38,213 bases of DNA from an uncultured Flavobacteriales bacterium (GCA_937872175.1 CALMPI010000005.1:1-38213); one strand, 5' to 3'; counted from the first letter of the stretch, positions 1 to 9,127 are shown. Notes: generated by a model from the sequence alone, not told the origin. Made by a program: numbers and translations.

Positions 1-192
1 AGCGCGGGTTTTCTCATTCCGCCCTCCGGGGAATGGCGCCACGCTTGCGATCCTCCACCGGAGGATCACCGCTGGCGCCTCCTACGGGCTACTTCGGCCG
101 AGCGCGGGTTTTCTCATTCCGCCCTCCGGGGAATGGCGCCACGCTTGCGATCCTCCACCGGAGGATCACCGCTGGCGCCTCCTACGGGCTAC
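1..192. repeat. Tandem direct repeat, 100-bp period, with nested palindromes
   Basis: Bases 1-92 recur exactly at 101-192; the 8 bases 93-100 separate them, so the period is 100. The first copy starts at the window edge, so the array may extend left. Each unit holds a perfect hairpin (GATCCTCC, loop ACC, GGAGGATC at 49-67, and again 100 bases later). The palindrome GGCGCC flanks this hairpin on both sides (35-40 and 74-79), so a longer imperfect stem can form. No convincing coding frame runs through it; open frames here are by-products of high GC. It resembles a non-coding palindromic intergenic repeat family, but I cannot name one. Confidence 0.85.
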
Positions 193-196
193 AGAG

Positions 197-245
197 GACC
201 CCGTTACCAACCTGTATAACAGGAGGTTGGCCGGGGTCGGTTTTT
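197..245 (+). terminator. Intrinsic terminator (plus strand)
   Basis: A strong inverted repeat begins GACCCCG at 197-203, continues CCAACCT / AGGTTGG around a short loop, and closes with GGGGTC at 233-238. It is followed by GG and five T at 241-245. The orientation suits a plus-strand transcript entering from the left of the window, perhaps one carrying the 100-bp repeats. The bases from here to the minus-strand gene at 474 show no gene or other feature I can support. Confidence 0.65.
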
Positions 246-473
246 ATTGCGTTGTCGCGGAGGTTGTCGGTTTTCCCGATGAGGTCCCCGTCGAGGATGT
301 GGTCAGCCGCTTCCGCCATTCACTGTTCCGTCGCTGTTCCGGGACGGGACGACCCTGCGCAACCGATCGGGATGTCTACAGGATGGCATGGACCGGGCGC
401 GCAGGTCCGCGCCGTGCTCACTGCAATGTCCGGGGCGTGCGCGTGCCGGTCCGGGTGTCGCGCGATCGTTGGG

Positions 474-827
474 TCAGTCCTTCCTCCGGAAGATGTGCGC
501 TCCCGTCCCGCCCATTCCTGCGGGTCCTTGGTATTCCCATCCCTGTTCATCCATCCATGTCAGCAGATGAGCCGCTGAACGCCATTGCAGCGTACTACCA
601 TCGGCAGAGGTTAGCATATAGGTCAAGGATATCTTCCGGTCCTGTCCGTAATCGATGCCCGCCTCGTATCGGGTCCCCAGCTTCGTCGGCATGGGATAGA
701 CAAGGATGTACCGTGGTCGTTCAGTGATCGGTTCGCCGTTGCAGTAGAGTTGCGCCCGCGCGCCGATGGCCGTGCCGACAACGAAGGCAACGAAAAGCAG
801 CAGTCGAACAGGAAGGGTCGTTTTCAT
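474..827 (-). CDS. Small secreted hypothetical protein
   Basis: Not recognised. The product is about 117 residues. It starts with a clear Sec signal peptide (basic MKTTLPVR, then a hydrophobic LLLFVAFVVGTAIG core, cleavage probably after ARA), so it is exported to the periplasm or outer membrane. The mature part is about 95 residues, with no membrane segment, no T9SS sorting domain and a polar, aromatic-rich composition. The start at 827 was chosen because it gives a standard signal-peptide n-region; an in-frame ATG two codons upstream (833) is equally open. It stands alone between the 1-245 repeat region and the divergent polysaccharide operon. Continuous frame plus signal peptide make it likely to be real. 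Confidence 0.7.
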   Translation of the reverse strand: MKTTLPVRLLLFVAFVVGTAIGARAQLYCNGEPITERPRYILVYPMPTKLGTRYEAGIDYGQDRKISLTYMLTSADGSTLQWRSAAHLLTWMDEQGWEYQGPAGMGGTGAHIFRRKD

Positions 828-1006
828 GGCCATGGGCTAAGGTCGTGGAGGTTGATGAACCGGAGCGGGCGTTTCAACGGGTGCATGATCGAATGTAGCA
901 GCCTCCGCCGGGGCTGATGGCCGAGGTCAGGGACACGCTGCGGTTGCGCAATTGGTCCTTGGTGTGCGGACGGACCGGGAGTGCAACCTCTGCATCGTTG
1001 CGCACG

Positions 1007-1014
1007 TATCTTTG
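1007..1014 (+). promoter_or_regulatory. Bacteroidota-type -7 element for the polysaccharide operon
   Basis: TATCTTTG fits the TAnnTTTG -7 consensus of Bacteroidota primary sigma factors. No good TTG -33 element sits about 19 bases upstream, so the call rests on the -7 box and its place 78 bases before the first operon gene. The 258 bases between 833 and 1092 hold nothing else I can support. Confidence 0.45.
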
Positions 1015-1091
1015 ACGCTTGTCCGTCAAGGACTTGCCTTCCGAGCGGGGATCGTTGTCCCTGCGGATGGCGGTCTTCGGACCGCACGCGC

Positions 1092-1886
1092 ATGAAGGAG
1101 TTCAAGAGGATGGGATGGGGGCTGTTGGCCGCCCTTCTGCTGCTGACGGGATGCGTCGGTGGGCGTAGGAACATCAACTACCTGCAGGACGGATCGCTGA
1201 CCCCGGGTGCGGCCAAGTTGTTCGAGAACCGGAAGTTCGAGTATCGGATCCAGGTGAACGATGTGCTGAGCATCCGTGTACTGGGGCTCGATGAGGCCAC
1301 CCACCGGTTCTTCAATGTGGAGAGCCAGAACGGGTTCCAGGGCGTGAACGACGCGGCGCTATACGTGAACGGCTTCTCCGTGGACAAGAACGGGCAGGTG
1401 CAGCTGCCCACGGTGGGGCGCATCAAGGTGCAGGGCCTCACGGTCGGCGAGGCGCAGGACCTGGTGCAGCGCAAGATCAATGAGTATTTCACGAACGCCA
1501 CGGTGATCCTGAAGCTGGTGAGCTTCCGGATCAGCGTCCTTGGCGATGTGCGCAACCCGGGCATGTACTTCATCTACAACAACCAGATCACCATCCTGGA
1601 TGCGCTGGCCATGGCAGGCGGGCCCAACGAATACGGGGACAAGAGCAAGGTGACCCTGATGCGCCAGAGCGACCGGGGAGTGCAGGCCCTGTATGTCGAC
1701 CTTTCAGGCACCGAGGTCCTGGCCAGTGAGTACTACTACCTGCTCCCGAACGACGTGGTGTACGTGCCCACGTTGAAGGCGCGCGCGGGGCGCATGAACC
1801 TGGAGCTGTTGTCGGTGCTCTTCGGGGCGATCAGCGCCCTGGCCCTGGTGGCCAACGTGTTCATCCTCAACCAGAACAACAACTGA
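1092..1886 (+). CDS. Polysaccharide export outer-membrane lipoprotein (Wza/OPX family)
   Basis: About 264 residues. The lipoprotein signal peptide ends in the lipobox LLTGC, with lipidated Cys at residue 21. A polysaccharide-export domain (YRIQVNDVLSIRVLG, about residues 50-66) and an SLBB-like segment (RISVLGDVRNPGMYFI) follow. A C-terminal hydrophobic segment (LLSVLFGAISALALVANVFI) may be the outer-membrane helix of Wza-type channels. The family forms the outer-membrane exit pore for capsule or exopolysaccharide, working with the Wzc-type co-polymerase encoded next. Start 1092 was chosen because it directly precedes the signal peptide; upstream in-frame codons read as non-coding. Its TGA shares one base with the ATG of the next gene, so the two are translationally coupled. 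Confidence 0.9.
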   Translation: MKEFKRMGWGLLAALLLLTGCVGGRRNINYLQDGSLTPGAAKLFENRKFEYRIQVNDVLSIRVLGLDEATHRFFNVESQNGFQGVNDAALYVNGFSVDKNGQVQLPTVGRIKVQGLTVGEAQDLVQRKINEYFTNATVILKLVSFRISVLGDVRNPGMYFIYNNQITILDALAMAGGPNEYGDKSKVTLMRQSDRGVQALYVDLSGTEVLASEYYYLLPNDVVYVPTLKARAGRMNLELLSVLFGAISALALVANVFILNQNNN

Positions 1887-4234
1887 TGGCGGCACAGACC
1901 GGTACGGGGGACACCATCGACCTGCGGGCCATTTTCCGAAAGCTCGCGGCCAAGTGGTGGCTGTTCCTGATCACCGTTACACTGTCGGGTGCCGCAGCGG
2001 TCGCCTACCTGAAGACCACCCCGAAGCAGTTCCTGGTCAGCGCCACCATGCTGATGGGGGAGAAGAGCCGCAACAGCTTCGGGGGCGGACAGGATGAGTT
2101 CCTCAAGGGGATGTCCTTTCTGCGCAGCGGCGGCGACATCGAGGACCACATCGCGATCCTGACCTCGAGGTCGAACGTGGAGAAGACCCTCAAACGCCTC
2201 GATTTCGGCATCTCCTTCTATGAGGAGCGCCGGTTCCTGAAGCAGGAGCGCTATGACTATCCGCCGTTCAAGATCACATTGGATACGGCCTCCCTGCAGA
2301 TCACCGGGGTTCCCATCCATGTGTCGGTGGACCTTGCGGCCGGCACCTACCGGGTGAAGGCGGAGGGCAGGAACGTGCGCTTGTACAACGTGAAGCGCCA
2401 GGAGGTGGTGAGCGAGTACCTGGAACAGGTGGACATCGACCAGACGGCCAGGGTGGGCGAGCCATTCGTGGGGGACAAGCTCAGCTTCAAGATCGAGTTC
2501 CCCGAGGACCGGCGCTACGATGCGGAGAGCGACTACTACTTCTACATCAACAGCCTGGAGGGTCTCACCAAGCTGTACAAGGGCATCACCTTCGCCGAGC
2601 CGGCGAGCGACAACAGCAACATCGTCCAGTTGAGCGTGGTGGGCGAGGTGGTGAGCAAGGAACGGAACTACCTGAACAAGCTGATGGAGACCTACATCGA
2701 GGGTGAGCTCTACAAGCAGCAGCAGAAGGGTCTCAAGACGATCAACTTCATCGACAACCAGATCGGCACGGTGAGCGACTCGCTTAGGCAGGTGGAGAGC
2801 AGCATGGAGAGCTTCCGGGGCAGCAGCGGCGGCATGATGAGCGCGGGCACCACCAGCGACGCGCTGTTCCAGGAGCGTTCGCGCCTTGAGGACGAGCGCA
2901 GTGCCGTGATGCAGAAGCGGCAGTACTGCCTCACCATCCTCAGCAAGCTGCGCAGCGCCGAGGACTTCCGCAACGTGGCGGCCCCCTCGAGCTCGGGCAT
3001 CGACGATCCGGTGCTCAACAACCTAGTGATCCAGCTCACGCAGTTGTACGCGGACCTTGCGGCGCAGAACCTGAGCACGGTGCGCAGCAACCCGACCATC
3101 ATCGCGATGGAGCGGAAGATCCAGAACATCAAGAGCTCGTTGATCGAGACGGCGGAGGGGCTGGTGAGCCAGGCCGACATCAGCATCGCCGAACTGAACC
3201 GGCGCCTGGGCTCGATCAACTACCAGTTCAACCAGCTGCCGGAGAACGAGCGCCGCCTGGTGAACATCGAGCGGAAGTTCAAGCTGAGCGACAACCTGTA
3301 CAACTACCTGATGGAGAAGCGCGCCGAGGCGGGCATCGCCATCGCGAGCGATCAGGTGGACAAGAGCGTGGTGGACGATGCGCGCATGAGCGGCTTCGGC
3401 CCGGTGGCGCCCGATAAGAAGACCGTGCTGGGCGGTGCCATGATGCTGGGGCTGCTCATTCCCCTCGGATTCATCCTGATCCGCGATCTCCTCAACGACC
3501 GCATCGAGCACCTCGACGAGCTCAAGCGCGTGAGCCCGATCCCTGTTCTGGCCACCATCCCGGGCGGGAAGCGCAAGCGCGTGCTGCCCAGCGAGCCGAA
3601 GTCGCTGCTGGCCGAGTCGTTCCGCACGGCCCGCATCAACCTGCAGTACCTCAATGCCAACGCGGCCAGGCAGGTGATCGGGTTCACCTCCAGCACCAGT
3701 GGGGAGGGCAAGACGTTCTGTGCGGTGAACCTCGCGAGCGTGATGGCCATGAGCGGGCAGCGCACACTGATCATCGACGCGGACATGCGACGGCCGCGCC
3801 TGGAAGAGACCCTTGAACTGAAGGCCGGCCAGGGATTGAGCAACTACCTGATCGGCGAATGCCAGCTGGCCGACATCATCCGGCGCAGCGACGTTGATGG
3901 CCTGGATGTGATCACAGCGGGTCCCGTTCCCCCCAACCCGCTCGAGCTCGTGGAGATGCCCCGCATGGCCGAGCTTTTCCAGCAGCTGCGGGGTCGCTAC
4001 GACCAGATCATCGTCGACGCCTCTCCGATGGGCCTTGTGAGCGAGTATGTGATCCTGGCCCGCCATATCGACGTCACCCTCTACGTGGTCCGCCAGAACC
4101 GCACGCACCGCAAGGCGCTCCGTATCATCAACGAGATGTACGTGGAGAAGAAGGTGGGCCGGATCGACCTGCTGCTGAACGACGTCAAGGCGGGCGAGGG
4201 CTACGGCGACGGCTACGGCTATTACACCAAATAG
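1886..4234 (+). CDS. Wzc-like polysaccharide co-polymerase with C-terminal tyrosine kinase
   Basis: 782 residues, the usual size for fused Wzc-type proteins. A Wzz domain has a first membrane helix near residues 17-36 (WWLFLITVTLSGAAAVAYL). A long, probably coiled-coil periplasmic region carries the NERRLVNIERKF motif, and a second helix lies near 512-534. The cytoplasmic BY-kinase domain shows Walker A SGEGKT (Lys609), Walker A' IIDADMRRP (about 629-637) and Walker B IIVDAS (about 708-713). The tail GYGDGYGYYTK gives the tyrosine cluster that is autophosphorylated in this family. It probably controls chain length and export together with the Wza-like lipoprotein. All catalytic motifs look intact. 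Confidence 0.93.
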   Translation: MAAQTGTGDTIDLRAIFRKLAAKWWLFLITVTLSGAAAVAYLKTTPKQFLVSATMLMGEKSRNSFGGGQDEFLKGMSFLRSGGDIEDHIAILTSRSNVEKTLKRLDFGISFYEERRFLKQERYDYPPFKITLDTASLQITGVPIHVSVDLAAGTYRVKAEGRNVRLYNVKRQEVVSEYLEQVDIDQTARVGEPFVGDKLSFKIEFPEDRRYDAESDYYFYINSLEGLTKLYKGITFAEPASDNSNIVQLSVVGEVVSKERNYLNKLMETYIEGELYKQQQKGLKTINFIDNQIGTVSDSLRQVESSMESFRGSSGGMMSAGTTSDALFQERSRLEDERSAVMQKRQYCLTILSKLRSAEDFRNVAAPSSSGIDDPVLNNLVIQLTQLYADLAAQNLSTVRSNPTIIAMERKIQNIKSSLIETAEGLVSQADISIAELNRRLGSINYQFNQLPENERRLVNIERKFKLSDNLYNYLMEKRAEAGIAIASDQVDKSVVDDARMSGFGPVAPDKKTVLGGAMMLGLLIPLGFILIRDLLNDRIEHLDELKRVSPIPVLATIPGGKRKRVLPSEPKSLLAESFRTARINLQYLNANAARQVIGFTSSTSGEGKTFCAVNLASVMAMSGQRTLIIDADMRRPRLEETLELKAGQGLSNYLIGECQLADIIRRSDVDGLDVITAGPVPPNPLELVEMPRMAELFQQLRGRYDQIIVDASPMGLVSEYVILARHIDVTLYVVRQNRTHRKALRIINEMYVEKKVGRIDLLLNDVKAGEGYGDGYGYYTK

Positions 4235-4247
4235 GCCCGCCGGACGC

Positions 4248-5567
4248 ATGCTGCGCACCGAGGGGTTCCGCAAGTACCTGGGCAACACCTCCTGGCTCTT
4301 CGGCGAGCAGGTGGTCCGGCTCGTGGTCGTGCTGGTCACCGGCATCTATGTGGCCCGCTACCTGGGCGATGCTCTCTTCGGTCAACTGAACTACGCCACG
4401 GGCTTCGTGGGCATGTTCTTCGCGCTGAGCGCCATGGGCGTCGACCAGATCATCGTGCGCGACCTGGTGCAGCGACCCGAACGGCGTGACGAGCTGCTCG
4501 GTACCGCCGCCTTCATCAAGCTCGTGGGTTCGGTGCTGCTGCTCGCCGTGGTGCTGGCCGCCAGCTTCATCAAGGGGATGGACGCGCTCACGGCCACGCT
4601 GGTTGTGATCATCGCCGGCGCCGAGCTGCTGCGTCCGTTCAGTGTGATCGAGCACCACTTCATGGCCAGGGTGGATGCCAGGAGCTCCGTCAGGGTCCAG
4701 TTCGCACAGGTGCTGCTCAGCGCCGCGTTCAAGCTTGCCCTCATCGCGCTGCAGGCCCCGCTGATCTGGTTCGCCTGGGTGTATGTGCTGGAGACGCTCG
4801 TGCTCGCCGTGGGGTACTCCCTGGCCCTGGCCCGCGACGGAGGAAGCTGGAGGTCATGGAGGGTTTCGCGACCCATGCTCCGCTATCTGGTGGGCGAAAG
4901 CTGGCCCATGCTGGTATTCGGTGTCGCCCTTTACATCCAGGCCAAGATCGACCAGGTGATGATCGGGGACATGCTGGCCTCCACCATGGGGCAGGAGGCC
5001 GCCTACGCCGAGGTGGGTCAGTACTCCGTGGCGCTGAAGATGATCGAGGCCATGGGCTTTCTGCCGGTGATCGTGCAGAAAAGCCTGGCCCCGGCCATCA
5101 CGCGTGCCAAGGTGCAGGACCCGGCCTTGTACGCGGACCGCCTGCTGAACCAATACCGGTTGATGTTCCTGATGTTCCTGGTGACCTCCGTACCGTTGTA
5201 CTTCCTGGCCAAGCCTCTCATCGTGTGGCTATACGGCGAGGCCTTCGCACCGGCGGGCACATTGCTGTCGCTCTTCGCCATCCGGCTGTTCTTCACCAAC
5301 ATGGGGGTGGCCAAGGCGAGCTTCATCACGAACGAGGGCCTCTTCCGGTACTCGCTGCTCACGGCCGTCGTGGGTGCCGGCCTCAACATCGCCATCAACT
5401 ATTTCCTCATCCCTCCGTTCAAGTCCATCGGCGCGATCTGGGCCACGATCGGTTCGTTCCTGGTCAGCATCTTCCTCCTGGACCTGCTGTTCCCCCGCAC
5501 CCGGGTGAACTTCCGTTGGATGGTGCAGGGCATGGCCACCTTCTGGCGGTTCCACCGCGCCACCTGA
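4248..5567 (+). CDS. Wzx-like oligosaccharide flippase (polysaccharide biosynthesis protein)
   Basis: 439 residues, strongly hydrophobic throughout, with roughly a dozen or more membrane helices. The opening (GFRKYLGNTSWLFGEQVVRL, then YVARYLGDALFGQLNYA) is typical of the MATE/MOP-superfamily flippases RfbX/Wzx. These move undecaprenyl-linked repeat units across the inner membrane for polymerisation by Wzy. The gene starts 13 bases after wzc-like stop and ends 4 bases before the next start, inside the operon. The substrate cannot be read from sequence. The frame is intact and of normal length. Confidence 0.9.
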   Translation: MLRTEGFRKYLGNTSWLFGEQVVRLVVVLVTGIYVARYLGDALFGQLNYATGFVGMFFALSAMGVDQIIVRDLVQRPERRDELLGTAAFIKLVGSVLLLAVVLAASFIKGMDALTATLVVIIAGAELLRPFSVIEHHFMARVDARSSVRVQFAQVLLSAAFKLALIALQAPLIWFAWVYVLETLVLAVGYSLALARDGGSWRSWRVSRPMLRYLVGESWPMLVFGVALYIQAKIDQVMIGDMLASTMGQEAAYAEVGQYSVALKMIEAMGFLPVIVQKSLAPAITRAKVQDPALYADRLLNQYRLMFLMFLVTSVPLYFLAKPLIVWLYGEAFAPAGTLLSLFAIRLFFTNMGVAKASFITNEGLFRYSLLTAVVGAGLNIAINYFLIPPFKSIGAIWATIGSFLVSIFLLDLLFPRTRVNFRWMVQGMATFWRFHRAT

Positions 5568-5571
5568 GCCC

Positions 5572-6819
5572 ATGGACCGCCACCTGGTTCCCATCAGACC
5601 GAAGCTGTTCGCCGAGCGTTCCTGCCCGCGGTGCGGTGCAGGGGAGCCTGAGGCGCTCGGCGTGGTGGTGCCTGGCGTGCACGTGCTGGGCGATTATCGC
5701 TGCCGGTCCTGCGGGTACACCTTCCTGCACGACCTTCCCGTGGGCTTCGCGGTGGACCACGATGTGGCCATCGGGCGGGAGGACGGAACGCTCCATGATG
5801 CGAAGGGGGCGGAGGAGTGGGTGTGGGGCCCCTTGATGGAGGGATTCAGGAGCCCTTCGGACCGCGAGCTGCGCATCGAACGGCGTGTCCTGCGTCCTGC
5901 GAAGCGTGTGGTGATCCTCAACACCCTGGATTTCCTCTACGGTCACGTACTGCTGAAGCTGTGGAACGCGCAGCACTATCTGGACACGAACAAGGACCTC
6001 GGTCTTGTGCTCATCCTGCCGAAGAGCTTCTCCTGGATGGTGCCCGAGGGCACCGCTGAGGTGTGGGAGGTGGACCTGCGGCTGAGCGAGGCTCATGGAT
6101 GGTACCGGTCCATCGACCGCTTCGTGCAGGAACGCCTGGGCGACTACGATGAGGTGTACTTCGGCAAAGGCTATGCCCACCCGGACAAGAGCACGATCGA
6201 CATCGAGCGGTTCTGCGGGGTGGCACCCTTCGATCCGGACCGGTTCGATACGGCTCCACGCCACATCACCTTCGTTCTGCGGGACGATCGGCTCTGGTAC
6301 CGGTCGAGGATGATGCGCTTCGCTCATCGGGTGCTCCGTCGCCTGGGCCTTCAGGATGCCGCCGGTCCGTTCTTCGTGGCGGATCAGGAGCGCATGGCCA
6401 GAGCGACACTTCGGCGCATCCGGTCGCGCTATCCCGATGTGCAGGCCACCTTCGTGGGGCTTGGCGATCCCGCTGCGGAGCGTGAGGGGGTGAAGGACCT
6501 GCGCACCCGGAGCATGGCGGTGGAGGTGGAGCGGGCCTGGTGCCGGGCCTACGCGGCAAGCCAGTTCGTGATCGGCGTTCATGGCTCCAACATGCTGCTG
6601 CCCACCGCGCTGGCCGGTGGCTGCATCGAGGTGCTTCCGTACGACCGGTACCGCAACATCGTACAGGATGTGGCCGTACGCCAGCGCGACGTGATGCAGC
6701 TCTTCCTCTACCGGTTCGTGGACGAGTACGCCTCCCCGGCCGCCGTGGCGCGCCACGCGATCTCCATGTTCGCGGACCACCGGGTCTTCCACCGCAACAA
6801 CCGCATCAATATCTACTGA
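5572..6819 (+). CDS. Zinc-ribbon protein with glycosyltransferase-like C-terminus
   Basis: 415 residues. The N-terminus has two CxxC pairs (Cys18/Cys21 and Cys44/Cys47) in a CPRC...CRSCGY arrangement, a classic zinc ribbon. The middle is alpha/beta without a named motif. Residues 335-350 (GVHGSNMLLPTALAGG), followed by IEVLP, resemble the nucleotide-sugar-binding end of GT61/DUF563-type glycosyltransferases. No signal peptide or membrane helix is seen, so it is probably cytoplasmic. The position between flippase and another transferase supports a role in repeat-unit assembly. The zinc ribbon is unusual for a glycosyltransferase; binding to a partner or recognition of a modified acceptor is possible. 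The fold assignment of the C-terminal part is an inference. Confidence 0.6.
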   Translation: MDRHLVPIRPKLFAERSCPRCGAGEPEALGVVVPGVHVLGDYRCRSCGYTFLHDLPVGFAVDHDVAIGREDGTLHDAKGAEEWVWGPLMEGFRSPSDRELRIERRVLRPAKRVVILNTLDFLYGHVLLKLWNAQHYLDTNKDLGLVLILPKSFSWMVPEGTAEVWEVDLRLSEAHGWYRSIDRFVQERLGDYDEVYFGKGYAHPDKSTIDIERFCGVAPFDPDRFDTAPRHITFVLRDDRLWYRSRMMRFAHRVLRRLGLQDAAGPFFVADQERMARATLRRIRSRYPDVQATFVGLGDPAAEREGVKDLRTRSMAVEVERAWCRAYAASQFVIGVHGSNMLLPTALAGGCIEVLPYDRYRNIVQDVAVRQRDVMQLFLYRFVDEYASPAAVARHAISMFADHRVFHRNNRINIY

Positions 6820-6824
6820 CCGCG

Positions 6825-7817
6825 ATGTCCGAACCGCAACAAGCCCCGCCGCTCACCACGCCGGTGCTGCTCATCGCCTTCAACCGGATCGCCCCCACGC
6901 GCCAGGTGTTCAATGCCATTCGGGCGGCGCGTCCCGCGCGCCTGTACATGGCCTGCGACGGGCCGCGCAACGCGGAGGAGGCCGTGCGGTGCGAAGAGGT
7001 CCGGGCGCTGGCGCGCGAGGTGGACTGGCCCTGCGAGCTTCATACGCGCTTCAACGAACGCAACCTTGGCCTTCGCAAGGGAGTGAGCAGCGCGATCGCC
7101 TGGTTCTTCGAGCACGAGCCGGAGGGCATCGTGCTGGAGGATGACACACTGCCCGTGCCCACCTTCTTCCGGTTCTGCCAGGAGCTGCTGGAGCGCTACC
7201 GGAACGATGAACGGATCTGGGTCATCATGGGAAACAACCTCATGGACGACTGGCAGGGTGGCACGGAAGGCTCCTACTACTTCAGCGCGCACGGGTATGG
7301 CGCGCCCTGGGGCTGGGCCAGCTGGCGCCGCGTCTGGGCCCACTACGACGTGGACATGGGGGGGTGGCCGGAGCTGAAGCGCAGCCCCCTTCTGAAGGAC
7401 TTCTTCCTGGACCGCCGCGAGGAGGAGGACGTGCACAGCATGTTCGACTACGTGCACTGCGGCCGGATGAACTCCTGGTCGTACCAGCTTGACATCACCC
7501 GGGTGATGAACCACGGCCTCAACATCATCCCGTCGGTGAACCTGATCCGCAACATCGGCTTCGGCTCGGACGGTACGCACACGGTCGACCTGTCAGACCC
7601 GAGGAACAAGGACACGGCACGCGATATCCCATTCCCCTTGCAGCACCCGCGGTTCATGATGCTGGACGCCCGGCGCGACAGGGAGTACTTCCGGCGGTTC
7701 ATCGGGAGCACGCCGTCCTACCGGTTCAAACGTTCGATGAAGACCCTGCTCGGCGGTCCCGAGGGGCCCGCTCTGAAGGCTTTTGCGGCCATCAAGGCTA
7801 AGTTAGGCGGGCGATAG
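6825..7817 (+). CDS. Nucleotide-diphospho-sugar transferase-like protein (GT-A fold)
   Basis: 330 residues. It opens with PVLLIAFNRIAPTRQVFNAI and LYMACDGPRN, a GT-A-like nucleotide-binding start. GIVLEDDTLP supplies an acidic metal-binding motif, and APWGWASWRRVW is characteristic of the family often labelled hemolysin HlpA-like or nucleotide-diphospho-sugar transferase. The ATG at 6825 was chosen because it lies just after the previous stop and directly before the conserved start; the longer upstream open frame overlaps the preceding gene. The protein is probably a cytoplasmic glycosyltransferase adding one sugar of the repeat unit. Donor and acceptor are unknown. Confidence 0.75.
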   Translation: MSEPQQAPPLTTPVLLIAFNRIAPTRQVFNAIRAARPARLYMACDGPRNAEEAVRCEEVRALAREVDWPCELHTRFNERNLGLRKGVSSAIAWFFEHEPEGIVLEDDTLPVPTFFRFCQELLERYRNDERIWVIMGNNLMDDWQGGTEGSYYFSAHGYGAPWGWASWRRVWAHYDVDMGGWPELKRSPLLKDFFLDRREEEDVHSMFDYVHCGRMNSWSYQLDITRVMNHGLNIIPSVNLIRNIGFGSDGTHTVDLSDPRNKDTARDIPFPLQHPRFMMLDARRDREYFRRFIGSTPSYRFKRSMKTLLGGPEGPALKAFAAIKAKLGGR

Positions 7818-7828
7818 GCCAACGCCGG

Positions 7829-9127
7829 ATGATCCGCAAACGCGACCTGGTCGACCTGCTGTTCCTGATCGGCTTCGCCGTCTACGGGTTCGGCAACTAC
7901 ATCGGTATGAAGCAGGGCCTGTCCAAGGGCCTGATCGTGTCGAACCTGCCGTTCCTCGCCATCGTGGTCTTCTACCTCATCGACGCGGTCTACCGGCAGC
8001 GGGTGCGCTACATGCTCTCGGGCACCTACTGGCTGTGCCTGCTCTACCTCCTCACCCTGGCGATGTCGATGGTGGTGGGCCTCAGGGGCGGCATTCCCGG
8101 CCTCAACGGCGGCAACGTGCTGCTGTCCATCCTGTTGTTCACGGTGCCCTTCCATGCCGCGGTGGTGGTGCAGTTCTACCATCGCGACGATGAGGGTTTC
8201 GACTTCTCGATGCTGCTGCTGCGCTCACTGGGCCTGCTGATCCTGATCAACATCCTGGGCTACGCCGCGGGCATCCGCTCCTTCGGCCACAGCTTCGAGG
8301 GGCGGGCCAACTTCCCCTTCATCCGAGGCATCTACACCGGAGCGCACGTGCTCTCCGTGATCACATTGATGCTGCTGTTCCAGTTGCGCGACGTTTCACG
8401 CCGGCCGGTCACCGTGGCCCTGGTCATCGGCGCCATCCTGCTGAACCTGGCGATGATGGTGAGCATCAACAGCCGCCTGTCCTTGATGATCTTCCTGCTC
8501 CTCGCGGTGCTCTTTCTTACGCGGGCGATCAAGGTGGCCCGGGGCCTGTACACCATCTCGCTCTTCACGATGCCGTTGTTGTTGAGCTTCTCCCTTCTGG
8601 TGTACCAGGTCCTCAGTCTGCCCTTCTTCCAGGCGATCCTGCAGCGCGTGAGCAAGGAGGACGTGACCACCTTCAACGGGCGCAGCTACATCTGGAACGC
8701 CGTGGCCGATTGGGCGTGGAGCGACCGTACCGGCCTGCTTTTCGGCAACGGTTACAAGGGGCATTACAAGCTGCACATGCTCGATTTCGTCGCCAAGCTG
8801 TGGGGCGAGAAGCACGCCTACAACCTCCACTCGCACAGCACCTTCACGGAAGTGGTGGTGGGGCAGGGTGTCTTCGGGGTCGTCCTGCTCTACATCATCC
8901 TCTGGAGGGGCTTCAAGCACTACCGTCGCGAATACCTGATGCGCACGGACCAGGCGCCGATCTTCGCCGGCCTGGTGTACATCCTCTTCATCTGGCAGAT
9001 CGACATCTTCTGTTACGGCGTGGACATCGGGCATGCGATCCTCTTCTGCATGATGGCACCGCTGGCGCTTCGTCCCGATGCGATCACCCGCCGGACACGA
9101 TCATTGGAAGGCGCATGGATGGACTGA
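7829..9127 (+). CDS. Wzy-like O-antigen/exopolysaccharide polymerase
   Basis: 432 residues with about ten or more hydrophobic helices and a larger periplasmic loop late in the protein (FNGRSYIWNAVADWAW ... HAYNLHSHSTFTEVVVGQG). That is the arrangement of the O-antigen ligase/polymerase superfamily (Wzy, WaaL). In a cluster with Wzx, Wzc and Wza homologues the polymerase role is more likely than ligase. Primary sequences diverge strongly in this family, so the call rests on topology, the late NGR...H.H..FTE motif and context. The gene overlaps the following GT2 gene by 13 bases. Confidence 0.82.
   Translation: MIRKRDLVDLLFLIGFAVYGFGNYIGMKQGLSKGLIVSNLPFLAIVVFYLIDAVYRQRVRYMLSGTYWLCLLYLLTLAMSMVVGLRGGIPGLNGGNVLLSILLFTVPFHAAVVVQFYHRDDEGFDFSMLLLRSLGLLILINILGYAAGIRSFGHSFEGRANFPFIRGIYTGAHVLSVITLMLLFQLRDVSRRPVTVALVIGAILLNLAMMVSINSRLSLMIFLLLAVLFLTRAIKVARGLYTISLFTMPLLLSFSLLVYQVLSLPFFQAILQRVSKEDVTTFNGRSYIWNAVADWAWSDRTGLLFGNGYKGHYKLHMLDFVAKLWGEKHAYNLHSHSTFTEVVVGQGVFGVVLLYIILWRGFKHYRREYLMRTDQAPIFAGLVYILFIWQIDIFCYGVDIGHAILFCMMAPLALRPDAITRRTRSLEGAWMD

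Noticed and set aside
1..200. CRISPR array
   Set aside because: The repeat period is 100 with near-complete unit identity and an 8-base spacer, and no cas genes are present.
193..245. tRNA-like fold next to the 100-bp repeats
   Set aside because: The stem is a simple long hairpin with a T tail; no T-arm, anticodon arm or CCA end.
474..1091. Overlapping plus- and minus-strand open frames in the gap before the polysaccharide operon
   Set aside because: Apart from the secreted protein at 474-827, the frames lack motifs and sit across a promoter-like element.
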